Source of the DNA: Persicimonas caeni
Lineage (GTDB): Bacteria > Myxococcota_A > Bradymonadia > Bradymonadales > Bradymonadaceae
Reading direction: 5' to 3'
Assembly: GCF_006517175.1 (NCBI RefSeq)
Contig: NZ_CP041186.1
Location: 558,001-622,000 of the forward strand
Length of the DNA: 64,000 nucleotides
How positions within the stretch are numbered: position 1 is the stretch's first letter; every line of letters starts with the position of its first letter. Made by a program: the position numbers and the translations under genes. Positions 56,401 through 64,000 of the stretch are shown one piece after another. The notes below the pieces were generated by a model. It ran no database searches. It saw only the letters and a list, made by a program, of their open reading frames with translations, and was not told where the DNA came from.

Positions 56401-58898
56401 CCGTCGACATGGTCCAGGGCGAGTTGGATCTGCGCCCAAGCCTCGTCCATCTCGAGCACTGCCATGTAGACTCGAGCGATGCGCGCGTGCAGACGAGCGC
56501 GCTCCACATCGCTGGACGCGAGCGCGACAGCGTTTTCGAATAACCGGATGGCCTCCGAGACCCGCCCTGTCGCCGCGCAAGCTTCGCCGAGCGCGCGAAG
56601 GAGCTGCGCGTCGACTTCGCCCGGCGAGTGAAGGCGCGCGGTAAGGAGAAAATTGTAGGCTTCCTCGAAGGCGTGCTTGCGAAGGGCGAGCAAACCAGCA
56701 TGGAGGTTTGTCTCGTAGACCCGTTGGCGATTCGAGTCGACCTGGCCGTTGGCGTAGTGGCGCGCCAGCGAGAAGAGATGGGCGTCACCGTTGGCCTGCG
56801 AGTCGTCGAGCACCTCGGCGATTCGCTGGTGGACGGCGCGACGAGACGATTCGTCGAGCTCGTCGGCCAAGGCACTGCGAATGCGTCGATGAACAAAGGC
56901 GTAGATATCCTCTTTCACATGCTCGACGAGCCGCAACTGGATTCCATGGGCAACGGCCTCGCTGACGCCGCCTTCGTCGACGCCGCTGTACTCGCTGCAA
57001 AGGCCGATATGGAAGTGCTGCCCCTCGATGGCGGCGGCGCGTAGCACCGAGCGTGGCTCGTCGCCCAACTCTTCAATGCGGCGCAGCATCAGGAGAGTGA
57101 CGTCGGCGGGCAGATCCAAGGAGGCGAGCCCGGCGGTGTCGACCCACCAGCCGTCACGCGTGGGGCGAAGCACACCGGCCTCGAGCATGCTGAACAGGTA
57201 CTCGCGCACCGCAAGCGGAACCCCTTGAGTGCGTGCGGTGATCTGGCGCACGACGCGAACAGGTAGGCCATCCCCACCCAGCTCACTGGCGACCAATTCG
57301 GAGACGGCCTCTTCGTCGAGCGGACCGATACGAAGGTGCTGGAGGGGCAAGTTGGCGACGTCTTCGAGAAACGCCTCCGGACCGCTGTCGGAGTCGGGCG
57401 CTTCGGTGGCGGTGAGAACGAGCAGCAAGTGGTGGTTCTGCACGCGCGCGGCGACCTGACGTAGCACCTGTAAGCTGGCGTCGTCGATGTGCTCGATGCC
57501 ATCGACCACGAAGACCATCGGCCAGTCGGCAGTCGCAAGCTGCAAAAAGAAGGAGGCGGTCGCCTCGGCAAAGCGCGTCGGGGAGCCTGAATCCTCGGCG
57601 ACAAAGCGCTTGGAAACATCGGGCAGGTCGAAGGCGCTGGCGGTCAATTGAGCCAGCAAAGGCATGTGCTCTTGGCTTGCCTGCTCGATATGGGAGGTCC
57701 AGGCCGACAGGTCCTGTGGGTCGAGGTTTCGCAGGATCCGTATGAAGTTCTCGCCGGCGCGTTGGACAGCGCCGAAAGGGGTCTTGGGGGTCTGAGCGCA
57801 GCGAACGGACAAGGCAAAGGCCGAACTGCCGCTCTCCTGGGCTAAAAATTCGTCGACGAGCCGCGAGGTGCCTGCGCCGGGCACGCCGGTGAGCCAGCAG
57901 ATATTGCCGCGGCCGCTGCGCGCCTGGAGCCAAGCCGATTCGAGGCGGCGGCACTCGCGGTGGCGACCGACGAGCGGGGTCGAGTGGTGGCGTTGGCTGC
58001 GTTCCTCGCGGTGGCCAAGTTCGAGGGCATCACCGTCGGCATATGCGGCGTCGAGTGAGTCGAGGCGCTCCAGATCGGCCACGAGCGCGGCGCACGAGCC
58101 GTAGCGGTCGTCGGGGTCTTTGGCCAACAACTTTTCGATGATGTGCGCCAGCGCCGGTGAAATTTCGGGGACCATCTGACGCACGGGCGCCGGCTTGTCG
58201 ACGGCGTGTTGACGTACGAGTTCGGCAGGCTCGGCGGCGTCGAACGGCGGACGGCCGGTGGCACATTCGTAGAGGACGACGCCGAGGGAGTAGAGGTCGG
58301 AGCGCGCATCCACGGGGCGTTGGAGCATGCCGGTTTGCTCGGGCGCGCTGTAGCGCAGGGTGCCGACGACGGCGCGGTCGGGGTCGACACCGGTGGCGCG
58401 CGCAGCGAAACCGAAGTCGATGAGTTTGACGGCGCCGTCGCCGGCGCGCAGCAGGATATTACCCGGTTTGATGTCGCGGTGGATGACGCCGTGGCGATGC
58501 ACCTCGCCGAGCGCTGCGGCCAGCGTGCACGCGATATCGACGACCAGCGTCTGTCCGAGCGGCCCTCGCCGGTCGATCGTGTCGGCCAACGTCGCCCCGT
58601 CAACGAACTCCATGATGAGGTATGGGCGTCCTTCGCGCGTGGTCTCGCCGGCCTCGATGATGCGGGCGAGCCCCGGGTGTGAGAAGCGGGCGAGGACGGC
58701 GGCCTCGGTGCGGTAGCGCAGCGTATGGCGGGAGGCGTCAGCGTCGGTGATATGGCGGCGCACCTTGACCGCGCAGACTTCGTCGCCCATGCGCGCCCGA
58801 TACACCGCGCTGTGAGCCCCGCGGCCGACCTCTTCGAGGAGGTCGACCCCGGGGATCTCCAAGGACTCGACGATGTCGTGCGTCGCCGTCTGAGACAT
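53490..58898 (-). CDS. Giant Ser/Thr kinase - ATPase-like - TPR - GAF - GAF - diguanylate cyclase
   Basis: 1802 residues. Kinase domain about 15-280: glycine loop 'VGRGAHSAVYRA', 'AVKVRR', 'HRDIKPGN', 'IDFGFAAR' and 'GTLRYSAPEQ', all intact. A PknK/AAA-like ATPase region starts near 310. Its Walker A reads 'GVPGAGTSRL' (about 336-345), with Thr where the essential Lys belongs, and its Walker B-like strand is 'MVFVVDGIEHID'. A long TPR-type helical region follows (about 690-1230). GAF 1 lies about 1289-1440, GAF 2 about 1470-1620. The GGDEF domain (about 1629-1795) has 'RYGGEEF' and an inhibitory-site RxxD ('RETD') exactly five residues before it. The protein could couple phosphorylation to c-di-GMP synthesis. 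No membrane span. The start ATG 58898 has no ribosome site. Confidence 0.88.
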   Translation of the reverse strand: MSQTATHDIVESLEIPGVDLLEEVGRGAHSAVYRARMGDEVCAVKVRRHITDADASRHTLRYRTEAAVLARFSHPGLARIIEAGETTREGRPYLIMEFVDGATLADTIDRRGPLGQTLVVDIACTLAAALGEVHRHGVIHRDIKPGNILLRAGDGAVKLIDFGFAARATGVDPDRAVVGTLRYSAPEQTGMLQRPVDARSDLYSLGVVLYECATGRPPFDAAEPAELVRQHAVDKPAPVRQMVPEISPALAHIIEKLLAKDPDDRYGSCAALVADLERLDSLDAAYADGDALELGHREERSQRHHSTPLVGRHRECRRLESAWLQARSGRGNICWLTGVPGAGTSRLVDEFLAQESGSSAFALSVRCAQTPKTPFGAVQRAGENFIRILRNLDPQDLSAWTSHIEQASQEHMPLLAQLTASAFDLPDVSKRFVAEDSGSPTRFAEATASFFLQLATADWPMVFVVDGIEHIDDASLQVLRQVAARVQNHHLLLVLTATEAPDSDSGPEAFLEDVANLPLQHLRIGPLDEEAVSELVASELGGDGLPVRVVRQITARTQGVPLAVREYLFSMLEAGVLRPTRDGWWVDTAGLASLDLPADVTLLMLRRIEELGDEPRSVLRAAAIEGQHFHIGLCSEYSGVDEGGVSEAVAHGIQLRLVEHVKEDIYAFVHRRIRSALADELDESSRRAVHQRIAEVLDDSQANGDAHLFSLARHYANGQVDSNRQRVYETNLHAGLLALRKHAFEEAYNFLLTARLHSPGEVDAQLLRALGEACAATGRVSEAIRLFENAVALASSDVERARLHARIARVYMAVLEMDEAWAQIQLALDHVDGKMPTTTAARGFGTVLAWLMAWLAARFPSKARTHDAAASATMRLRAHLYEIGAITAFFRLDYDLMGGLVIRALRIARRLPDCAEKAQAFSTYGAVLAILGRHATAEEYATRAIEIAEALDDREVLARARWFESTTYEFSGDARRAETLLRQTLREHGLWLELWEYVTVCGELGGLLLDRGFVHEAGSWGKKILERTDDTACHGELVHMERVYGLYLEAAARAWGGKGIEAHAFVEQARRLLEGRVQVGLGEASAVGYELAVHYELGNRGKDVEKLLAKWKRFELVPDRSPHQIRRFYIYQAYLRLDQFRYAREFDQRAARARFLEALDELKLAADTPKYATHLYVIQSDWEALNGQDERAGWLLSRADEVADLANSPWGNFEVALRRARRLKRQGNERAALRRARYAHSLASEYGWSHRARDVRNEFEFYVDPSSSTTTTSRSRGHSHSASEGSTDAQSLKLERYLDSLMEVAIASGTVFDPREQARVALDEIVRIFGAERAFLFGGERIDELDVIAGRDVRGRDLGDRGDYSSSVVERVCRERRSIVSTGSDEGDVLSSASAVHHNLRSIMAGPVQIQDRFLGVVYVDSRIARGVFAPDDAEILMAISSHIGIAQETARAAQLEVDIESERKKRELAEVIRHTTAAMTSTLDQSEVLERLLEGVGQLVVADRAVAFLLDGDQLELFVELGDGGATVGEASEWIFGDPRIERVMETVEPQVSSDGDDLGGTFSHADEGYSWMGVPIVSREQLAGMILLERDEDDAYGPDHVQLALALAGQAGIAIENARLFAQVERLAILDDLTGLPNRRRLFEVAEAEFSRARRYAKPLSAIMLDIDHFKKVNDTYGHAIGDEILRAVAHRCDDALRETDTIGRYGGEEFVVIMPETSLDEASQCVAERLRTAVADASIVTDRGEVSVTISLGVAELTPADEDVDSLLNRADEALYRAKEGGRNRVEVALSCTDTASHS

Positions 58899-59061
58899 GG
58901 CGCGAGATACACAAATCGGTGGAACCCCAGCGTCACGGGGGTGACGAAAGGAGTCGATTTCTACTTGGCTCGATTGCTTGAACAGCGCCTACCTTACTTT
59001 CATTCGGCCAAAGATGCCAATGGCATGTCACAAAATCGCAACATCCGCGCTCCCTCCAACA

Positions 59062-59130
59062 GGTGTCAGACACCGTGTTCTCCCCGTAAAATGCGCCTCC
59101 GAGCGCGGTCTCGCGCACAATCTCCCTTCG
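59062..59130. repeat. REP-like flank of the RAYT gene, left copy
   Basis: It starts with GGTGTCAGACACC (59062-59074), a 6-bp-arm palindrome, followed by GTG. About 15 nt later ATGCGCCT appears, then a second short hairpin GAGCGCGGTCTCGCGC. The same order is found in the right copy (60401-60474) in inverted orientation. The 432-bp gap 58899-59330 otherwise has no gene; long open frames there are GC-driven. Confidence 0.75.
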
Positions 59131-59330
59131 ACGCGCAAGCAACTCTCGTGCGAAACCGCCGTCGAATTGCGGCGTGATGAATGGTGTTCGCTTCGAGGCG
59201 CTAGTTTCGCGAACCAATTCGAGATTTTGGGGCTTGAAGGCCGCGCCGCCGACACAGTTGGGCAGAGTCGCACCTGCGGATGCACGACGGGGCGGAATAC
59301 GATGGCTGGCACGGTAAATGGGGGGGCGGC

Positions 59331-60293
59331 TCAATTGAGCGACGGTGGCAGCTCGCGGCGGATATCGCAGCTGCCGCCCACGCAGAATTGGCGGCCCGGC
59401 GGAATGGTGCCGTCGGGAAATTCGACCTCCGACTTGCCCTCGCGCCACCTGCCGACCGCGGTTCGGTACCGGTCGACGAGAAGGCGTCGGTCTTCGCGGT
59501 ACTCCTGGCGCTGCTTGAAGTCGCCGCCGTGGCACAGGGGCCGAGGCGCCTTTTTCGGCTTCCTCGGAGAATCGCTCCATTTCACGCTGAGCGCCTTCTT
59601 TGGCCCCGGGCACGGCACGGTGCGCAGTTTGGCTAGTTCCCCAGCGTGTGTGTGACACTCGTCGACGATCTTTTGGTGGTAAGCCTCGTCGTCGAGCTCC
59701 TGCCACTGCGGAAGCTTGGCCATCTCGAGGGCGTACCGCTCGGTGGCCATCTCGATGAGCTCGGCTTCGGTCTTGTCCTTGTTCTTCCGTTTGCGCTTCT
59801 CCGCCCAGTACGTCTTGCGGTTGACCACCTCGCCCACCATCGGCTTTCCGCTCTTGTGGATGTCCCAAGAGCAAAGCCCCGGCCACTGCTTCGGGTGGTG
59901 CACGAGGTTCGATTCAGACGGGTTGCACACGATGTAGCGTAGACGCTGGAGCATCGCCTCGTCGGTCAGGACCTTGGTCGCGGAGTAGCGGCGCTCCCAG
60001 AAGGTGCCGGTGCGGTTGCGTAACTTGTTGATCTTTTTGGCCAGCTGGCTCTGGAAGTCGCGCATGAACAGATGCATCTGCAGCGAGCGGCAGCGCGCCA
60101 GGATGTGGAAGTGATTGGACATGAAGCAAAACGCGAAGATTTCGACCCCGTACATCCAGGCGTATTTGGACAGCAGCCCCAGGATGATGGCGTTGACCTG
60201 CTCTTCGGGCAAAAGCGCATAGATCTGGTGCAGCGTGCGGTTGCCCAGCTCGTAAATGGCGTCCTTTTCCTGATTTCGCAGTGGGTGTCCCAT
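59331..60293 (-). CDS. REP-associated tyrosine transposase (RAYT, Y1 HUH family)
   Basis: 320 residues. The HUH motif is 'FCFMSNHFHILARC' (H-F-H). The candidate catalytic Tyr is in 'QRLRYIVCNPSESNLV', matching the Y-I-x-x-N-P position of RAYT/IS200-like transposases. 'FWERRYSATKVL' is a further family segment. The N-terminal 180 residues form the transposase domain; the rest is a charged extension with 'AEKRKRKNKDKTEAELIEMATERYALEMAKLPQWQELDDE' and a Pro/Arg-rich end. It is flanked by inverted REP-like copies, the hallmark of RAYT/REPIN systems. The start ATG 60293 has only a distant ribosome site. It may be domesticated. Confidence 0.85.
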   Translation of the reverse strand: MGHPLRNQEKDAIYELGNRTLHQIYALLPEEQVNAIILGLLSKYAWMYGVEIFAFCFMSNHFHILARCRSLQMHLFMRDFQSQLAKKINKLRNRTGTFWERRYSATKVLTDEAMLQRLRYIVCNPSESNLVHHPKQWPGLCSWDIHKSGKPMVGEVVNRKTYWAEKRKRKNKDKTEAELIEMATERYALEMAKLPQWQELDDEAYHQKIVDECHTHAGELAKLRTVPCPGPKKALSVKWSDSPRKPKKAPRPLCHGGDFKQRQEYREDRRLLVDRYRTAVGRWREGKSEVEFPDGTIPPGRQFCVGGSCDIRRELPPSLN

Positions 60294-60400
60294 GGGTGCC
60301 GTGCTCCGTGAATAGATGAAGGTTCATCAACAGCCCTCATTACGGTTTTCGGCAAAAGGGGGCGATTCGTTGCGTGATTGGGCCAAATTTCTTGGAGCAA

Positions 60401-60474
60401 CACGGGAGGCGATCGCGCGCAAGATCGCGCTCACAGGCGCATGGAACTTAACCCACACGGTGTCTGACACCGTG
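60401..60474. repeat. REP-like flank of the RAYT gene, right copy
   Basis: It contains CACGGTGTCTGACACCGTG (60456-60474), a perfect palindrome with a central T. Reading on the minus strand, ATGCGCCT and a hairpin GAGCGCGATCTTGCGC follow in the same order as in the left flank. The two flanks thus form a pair of inverted copies around the RAYT. The sequence GGGGACACTTTT follows just outside. Confidence 0.75.
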
Positions 60475-60599
60475 AGTTTGGGGGGAGATTTTGGGGACAC
60501 TTTTCTGTTTCGCGGAATGGTCTGGCTCGCGTCCTTTGACACCACGCCCGCCGGCAGTACCCTTTGCGCGACGCCACACTACTTATGGAGACCGGCCCC

Positions 60600-62288
60600 A
60601 TGGAGAAGAGCCGCACAAACGCTGGAAAGGATACCCTGCTTCGCGCCGGCAAACGCCTCTTGAAGGTGGGCCTCGACAGTCGGCTCGTCCGCGACGTGGT
60701 CTCTGCACCCAGAGGCGCTCCGGACGTACTCGCCGAAATTGTGCGACACGGGTTGAGTGTCAAAAACGTGCACGCCATTCACGCCGCTCAGCACCCCGAG
60801 CGCCTGGCGATGGTCGACGAGCACCGTCAGGTGACTTACGCGCAGGCCAACGACGAGATCAACCGGGTGGGGAACGCGCTTCGCAACTCCTTTGGCGTCA
60901 AACGCGGCACGCCCGTGGTTCTGATGATGGAGAATCGGGTCGAGTACCTGACGTGTTGGTTTTCGCTGTTTCGCATTGGCGCCTCGGGTGTGCACGCCAG
61001 CTACCGAATGACCGCCGAGGAGCTCGGCTACCAGGTCGACCACAGCGGCGCGCGCATCTTGTTCGTCTCGCCCACATCGCTCGAGGCAGCGCGCGAACTC
61101 GACCGCACCCGCGACGACCTCGACCTGACGATTATCCTCGTCGGCGACGAGACCCCGCCCGACGGCGTGCTCGGCTACGCCCACGTGATCGACCAGGCTT
61201 CTTCCGAGTTCGCCACGCCCAGCGGACGCCGCGTCTCCAAAGACGAGAGCCAAAATATCGTCTACACCTCGGGAACGACCGGCCAACCCAAAGGCACCGT
61301 GCGAAACTTCACCAAGTACGGCTTGCTCGAGTTTACCCGCCTGCTCGACCGGCTACCGCTTCAAGCCGGCGACCGCCACCTCGTGGTCGCGCCCGTCTAC
61401 CATAGCGGCGGACAAGTCTTTACGCTTCTCAACAGCGCCCTGGCCGCGACGCTCGTCTTGCGCCCTCACTTCGACGCCCAAGACACCCTCGAGCACCTAT
61501 CCAGCGAGCAAATCAACACGGTTTTCATGGTCCCTACGATGATCCGCCGGGTGCTCGACCTACCCGACGACGTCCACCGCCAAAACCCTACGCCCACCCT
61601 TCGCGGGCTGATTTCGGGGGCCGCCCCCTTCCCTCGCGTGCTGCGAGAGCGCGCCATCGAGCGCTTCGGCGCGAGCACCGTCCACGACTTCTACGGGGCG
61701 ACCGAGCTCGGTTGGGTCACCCTCATCAACGGTGAGGAGATGCGCGAGCGCCCAGGAAGCGTCGGGCGCCCGCTCGCCGGCCAAGAAGTGCGCATCCTCG
61801 ATGACGACATGAACGAGGTGCCGCGCGGTGAGGTGGGAAAGATCTGGGTGCGCAATCAACACGCCGTCAGCGGCTACCTGCATGATCGCAAGGCCTCCGA
61901 CGAGATTCGCGCGGGTGACTGGGTCACCGTCGAAGACCTCGGCTACATCGACGAAGACGACTACGTCTATCTGGCGGGGCGTGCTCGCGACATGGTCATC
62001 TCCGGCGGGGTCAACATCTACCCGGTCGAGGTGGAAAACGTCCTCGCCCAACACCCGTCCGTCGACGACGTCGCCGTCATCGGCGTGCCTGATGAGGAGT
62101 GGGGAGAAACGCTCGTCGCCGTCGTCGTCCCTGCAAACGACACGCTCGACACCGATGTGCTCGAGGCGCATGCCCGCGAGCACCTGACCGGCTACAAGGT
62201 GCCCAGGCGCTGGGTGACCACCGACGCTATTCCACGCAATCCGACCGGAAAGATCCTCAAAAACGAACTCGAGCGCCGATACTCCTAG
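60600..62288 (+). CDS. AMP-dependent acyl-CoA synthetase (ANL superfamily)
   Basis: 562 residues from ATG 60600 (GGAG nine bases upstream; earlier starts at 60564 and 60585 lack a site). ANL motifs are in order: 'VYTSGTTGQPKGTVRN' (phosphate-binding A3), 'DFYGATELGW' (A5, adenine/acyl site), 'YLAGRARDMVISGGVNIYPVEVE' (A8 hinge with 'GGVNIYP') and 'IPRNPTGKILKNEL' (A10 catalytic Lys). The protein should activate a carboxylic acid to acyl-AMP and acyl-CoA. The chain is a little longer than average at the N-terminus, which carries a basic, probably disordered start. The acyl chain length is unknown. It is convergent with the BrkB-family gene, three bases apart. Confidence 0.92.
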   Translation: MEKSRTNAGKDTLLRAGKRLLKVGLDSRLVRDVVSAPRGAPDVLAEIVRHGLSVKNVHAIHAAQHPERLAMVDEHRQVTYAQANDEINRVGNALRNSFGVKRGTPVVLMMENRVEYLTCWFSLFRIGASGVHASYRMTAEELGYQVDHSGARILFVSPTSLEAARELDRTRDDLDLTIILVGDETPPDGVLGYAHVIDQASSEFATPSGRRVSKDESQNIVYTSGTTGQPKGTVRNFTKYGLLEFTRLLDRLPLQAGDRHLVVAPVYHSGGQVFTLLNSALAATLVLRPHFDAQDTLEHLSSEQINTVFMVPTMIRRVLDLPDDVHRQNPTPTLRGLISGAAPFPRVLRERAIERFGASTVHDFYGATELGWVTLINGEEMRERPGSVGRPLAGQEVRILDDDMNEVPRGEVGKIWVRNQHAVSGYLHDRKASDEIRAGDWVTVEDLGYIDEDDYVYLAGRARDMVISGGVNIYPVEVENVLAQHPSVDDVAVIGVPDEEWGETLVAVVVPANDTLDTDVLEAHAREHLTGYKVPRRWVTTDAIPRNPTGKILKNELERRYS

Positions 62289-62291
62289 CGT

Positions 62292-63215
62292 TCAGCTCTT
62301 CGCCGCGGCGCGGTCCTGACGCGAGTTTCGCTCGACGTGAACCGCATCCGGTTCCGGCTCGATGCGATCGCCCAAGTGCCGCGCCCAGACCTGAGTGAAC
62401 TCGGCGCCCCAAAAGAAAATCTGCGCCGAGAAGTACACCCAGAACAACAGCGCCACCAGCGAGCCGGCCGCGCCGAAAATCGACGTGGTGCTCGTATGCG
62501 CCAGGTATAGGCCGATCAACGTGCGCCCGATGGAGAAGAGAAACGAGGTCAACGCGGCGCCAATCCAGACGTCGCGCCACTGGATGGTCACGTCAGGCAA
62601 GATTTTGAAGATGGCCGCGAAGAGCCCGGTCAAGAGGGCAAACCAAACTACGAAGTTCGAAAAATCGGCCAAAATAGTGGGTACCGGAAAGAACTCGCCA
62701 AAGAAGCGTCCCAGAGCCGCCAATGCGGCGGTCACAACCATGGACGCGAGTAGCAGCAAGCCGATCACGATGACCATGACGAAGGGAAGCAAGCGCATCC
62801 GAATCCACCCCTTGATACCGATATTCGAGCGCGGCCGAACGTTCCAGATCATGTTGAGCGTGTCTTGTAGGGCCAAGAAGAGCCGGTAAGCTCCCCAAAA
62901 CAGCGTCCCGAAGCCGATGACCGTGGCCAGCACGCCCGAAGTGGTATCTTGCCACCGCTCGACGAGGGTGAAGACGTACTCGCTGGTTTCCGGACTGACG
63001 AACCGGTCGAGATCCGCGGCAATCTCGGCCAACGCGACATCATCACCGAAGATGAACCCGGCGATCGCGGTGGCGATGATCAGAATCGGCGCCACCGAAA
63101 AGATGGCATAAAACGCAATCGAAGCTGCCAAACGGGCGGCGTTATCGCGTGTGTACGCCTCGAAGGTCTCCCGGAGGATGGTCCAGGCAGTTTTTAGCCG
63201 TTGCCGGTTCGTCAT
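62292..63215 (-). CDS. YihY/BrkB-family inner-membrane protein
   Basis: 307 residues from ATG 63215, the first start that puts the family's N-terminus in place; the longer in-frame starts to 63731 run into the epimerase gene. 'WTILRETFEAYTRDNAARLAASIAFYAIFSVAPILIIATAIAGF' is the family-defining start (D-x-x-x-x-x-A-x-x-I-A-F-Y). Six membrane spans can be traced, with 'IGFGTLFWGAYRLFLALQDTLNMIWNV' and 'GSLVALLFWVYFSAQIFFWGAEFTQVWARH' (the conserved L-x-W-x-Y-x-S-x-x-I-x-x-x-G-A-E) at the end. Function in this family is unresolved; once annotated as RNase BN by error. No ribosome site is clear. Convergent with the acyl-CoA synthetase. Confidence 0.88.
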   Translation of the reverse strand: MTNRQRLKTAWTILRETFEAYTRDNAARLAASIAFYAIFSVAPILIIATAIAGFIFGDDVALAEIAADLDRFVSPETSEYVFTLVERWQDTTSGVLATVIGFGTLFWGAYRLFLALQDTLNMIWNVRPRSNIGIKGWIRMRLLPFVMVIVIGLLLLASMVVTAALAALGRFFGEFFPVPTILADFSNFVVWFALLTGLFAAIFKILPDVTIQWRDVWIGAALTSFLFSIGRTLIGLYLAHTSTTSIFGAAGSLVALLFWVYFSAQIFFWGAEFTQVWARHLGDRIEPEPDAVHVERNSRQDRAAAKS

Positions 63216-63399
63216 GAGCAAACAATGTAGTGAATTGGGGCACAGAACCGTGAATAACGTAAACGGTAGATGCTCAGTGTCCAACTCGATTCTGACCGGG
63301 TGTTCGGCATCATTTGCACCCTCTGGGTGATTGTGTAAGTTCATCGCCACCGAAGCGAGTCCAGCAGCCCTACCACCTGCGACAAAGAGGCCGGCGACG

Positions 63400-64000
63400 A
63401 TGAAGATCGAGGGTAAGACCATTGCAGTGACCGGCGCCGGCGGGTTTATCGGCGCGCGTGTGGTCGAGTGCGCCGTCGAACGCGGGTTGAAGGTTAAAGC
63501 GCTCGACATCGACCCAGCGGGAGCCCGACGTGCCGAAGGGCTCGGTGCCGAGACGGCGATTGTGGGCGGCGTCAACGACGTCCAAGCCGTTGCCGAGCTC
63601 TGCGAGAACGCCGACATTCTCATCCACACCGCCGCGCTCATGAACGAGAGTGGCGACATGCAGGAGTTTCGCCACGTCAACGTCGAGGGCTCTCGACTCG
63701 TGGCCCAAACTGCCGCCGAAGCGGGGGTCAAACGCCTGGTCCACCTGTCGTCGGTGATGGTCTATGGGTTTCACTACCCGCCGGAGGTCGCCGAAGATGG
63801 GCCCAAGCGCGGCGAGGGCAATCCGTACTGCACGACCAAATACGAGAGCGAAGGAGCGGTGCTCGACCACCACCGCGACCGTGATCTCGAGGTGACCGTC
63901 CTTCGGCCCGGCGACGTCTTCGGCCCCGGCTCCAAGCCGTGGGTGGTGCGTCCCGTCGAGTTGATGAAACAGGGTCTCTTCGTGCTGCCCGACGGCGGCA
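63400..64000 (+). CDS. NAD(P)-dependent epimerase/dehydratase, SDR superfamily (3' end outside window)
   Basis: The first 200 residues are visible; the gene runs out of the right edge. ATG 63400 has GAGG nine bases upstream. The Rossmann motif 'VTGAGGFIGARVVE' (T-G-x-x-G-F-I-G) binds the dinucleotide; 'IHTAALMNESGD' (usual A-A), 'HLSSVMVYGF' (catalytic Ser/Thr region) and 'NPYCTTKYESEG' (Y-x-x-x-K) follow, then 'VTVLRPGDVFGPGSKPWV'. This is the extended SDR layout of NDP-sugar epimerases and sterol/flavonoid reductase-like enzymes. The substrate cannot be told from this part. Confidence 0.88.
   Translation, partial: MKIEGKTIAVTGAGGFIGARVVECAVERGLKVKALDIDPAGARRAEGLGAETAIVGGVNDVQAVAELCENADILIHTAALMNESGDMQEFRHVNVEGSRLVAQTAAEAGVKRLVHLSSVMVYGFHYPPEVAEDGPKRGEGNPYCTTKYESEGAVLDHHRDRDLEVTVLRPGDVFGPGSKPWVVRPVELMKQGLFVLPDGG

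Noticed and set aside
58933-59886. A 317-codon minus-strand frame across the RAYT 3' region
   Set aside because: It overlaps the RAYT coding frame on the same strand in another phase and covers the REP-like flank; no coherent domain.
62292-63731. A 479-residue form of the BrkB-family gene
   Set aside because: The extra part is antisense to the epimerase, and the family's N-terminal motif begins at 63215.

Overview
The window is GC-rich, densely packed DNA from what looks like a predatory or social member of the Myxococcota (formerly Deltaproteobacteria), possibly the Bradymonadia. This placement is an inference. It rests on two MYXO-CTERM-like sorting tails, thrombospondin type-3 and MopE-type calcium/metal-binding secretome proteins, several bacterial Ser/Thr kinases with PEGA domains, and many lipoproteins with Asp/Ala-rich linkers. 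No rRNA, tRNA, CRISPR array or prophage was seen.

Layout. 1-19.8 kb: an envelope and secretome region. It holds a glycine-rich beta-helix protein (cut by the window edge), a secreted sphingomyelinase-like EEP protein, a TM2 protein, a TSP3 protein, a CBS protein, small enzymes (aminotransferase, GNAT), a stress-type protein, a very large MopE-repeat lipoprotein, an Omp85-type barrel and a trypsin-like protease with TSP3 repeats. 20-29.4 kb: a signalling block with a receiver/zinc-ribbon/kinase fusion, a CheY-like receiver, a methyl-accepting signalling protein and a PAS hybrid histidine kinase translationally coupled to an alpha/beta hydrolase. This block also holds an island bounded by two almost identical 274-bp palindromic repeats. 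29.7-36.1 kb: a flavoprotein plus membrane iron-sulfur operon, an acidic unknown protein followed by a 43-bp tandem array, thiol peroxidase and a multicopper oxidase lipoprotein. 36.3-46.7 kb: a PEGA/TPR protein with a PEGA kinase, a VWA/beta-propeller lipoprotein, a phosphoesterase and an unusual RNA-polymerase-like fusion protein. 46.7-51.5 kb: a complete TatT-DctP-DctQ-DctM (TPAT) TRAP transporter operon. 51.7-64 kb: a lone Flp pilin, small proteins, an 1802-residue kinase/ATPase-like/TPR/GAF/GGDEF protein, a RAYT transposase with REP-like flanks, an acyl-CoA synthetase, a BrkB-family membrane protein and an epimerase cut by the right edge.

Most unusual content. (1) A family of long, nested palindromic elements (three copies) whose diverged third copy keeps its stems by paired changes. 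(2) A protein with two RNA-polymerase alpha-CTD-like domains, a sigma region 4-like HTH and winged-helix-like segments. (3) A one-polypeptide link between Ser/Thr phosphorylation and c-di-GMP synthesis, with the Walker A lysine replaced. (4) A TRAP small permease carrying a GGFGGGFGG-repeat insertion. (5) A 43-bp, seven-unit hairpin array. (6) A RAYT gene between inverted REP-like copies. Domain assignments were made by eye from motifs, without any search.
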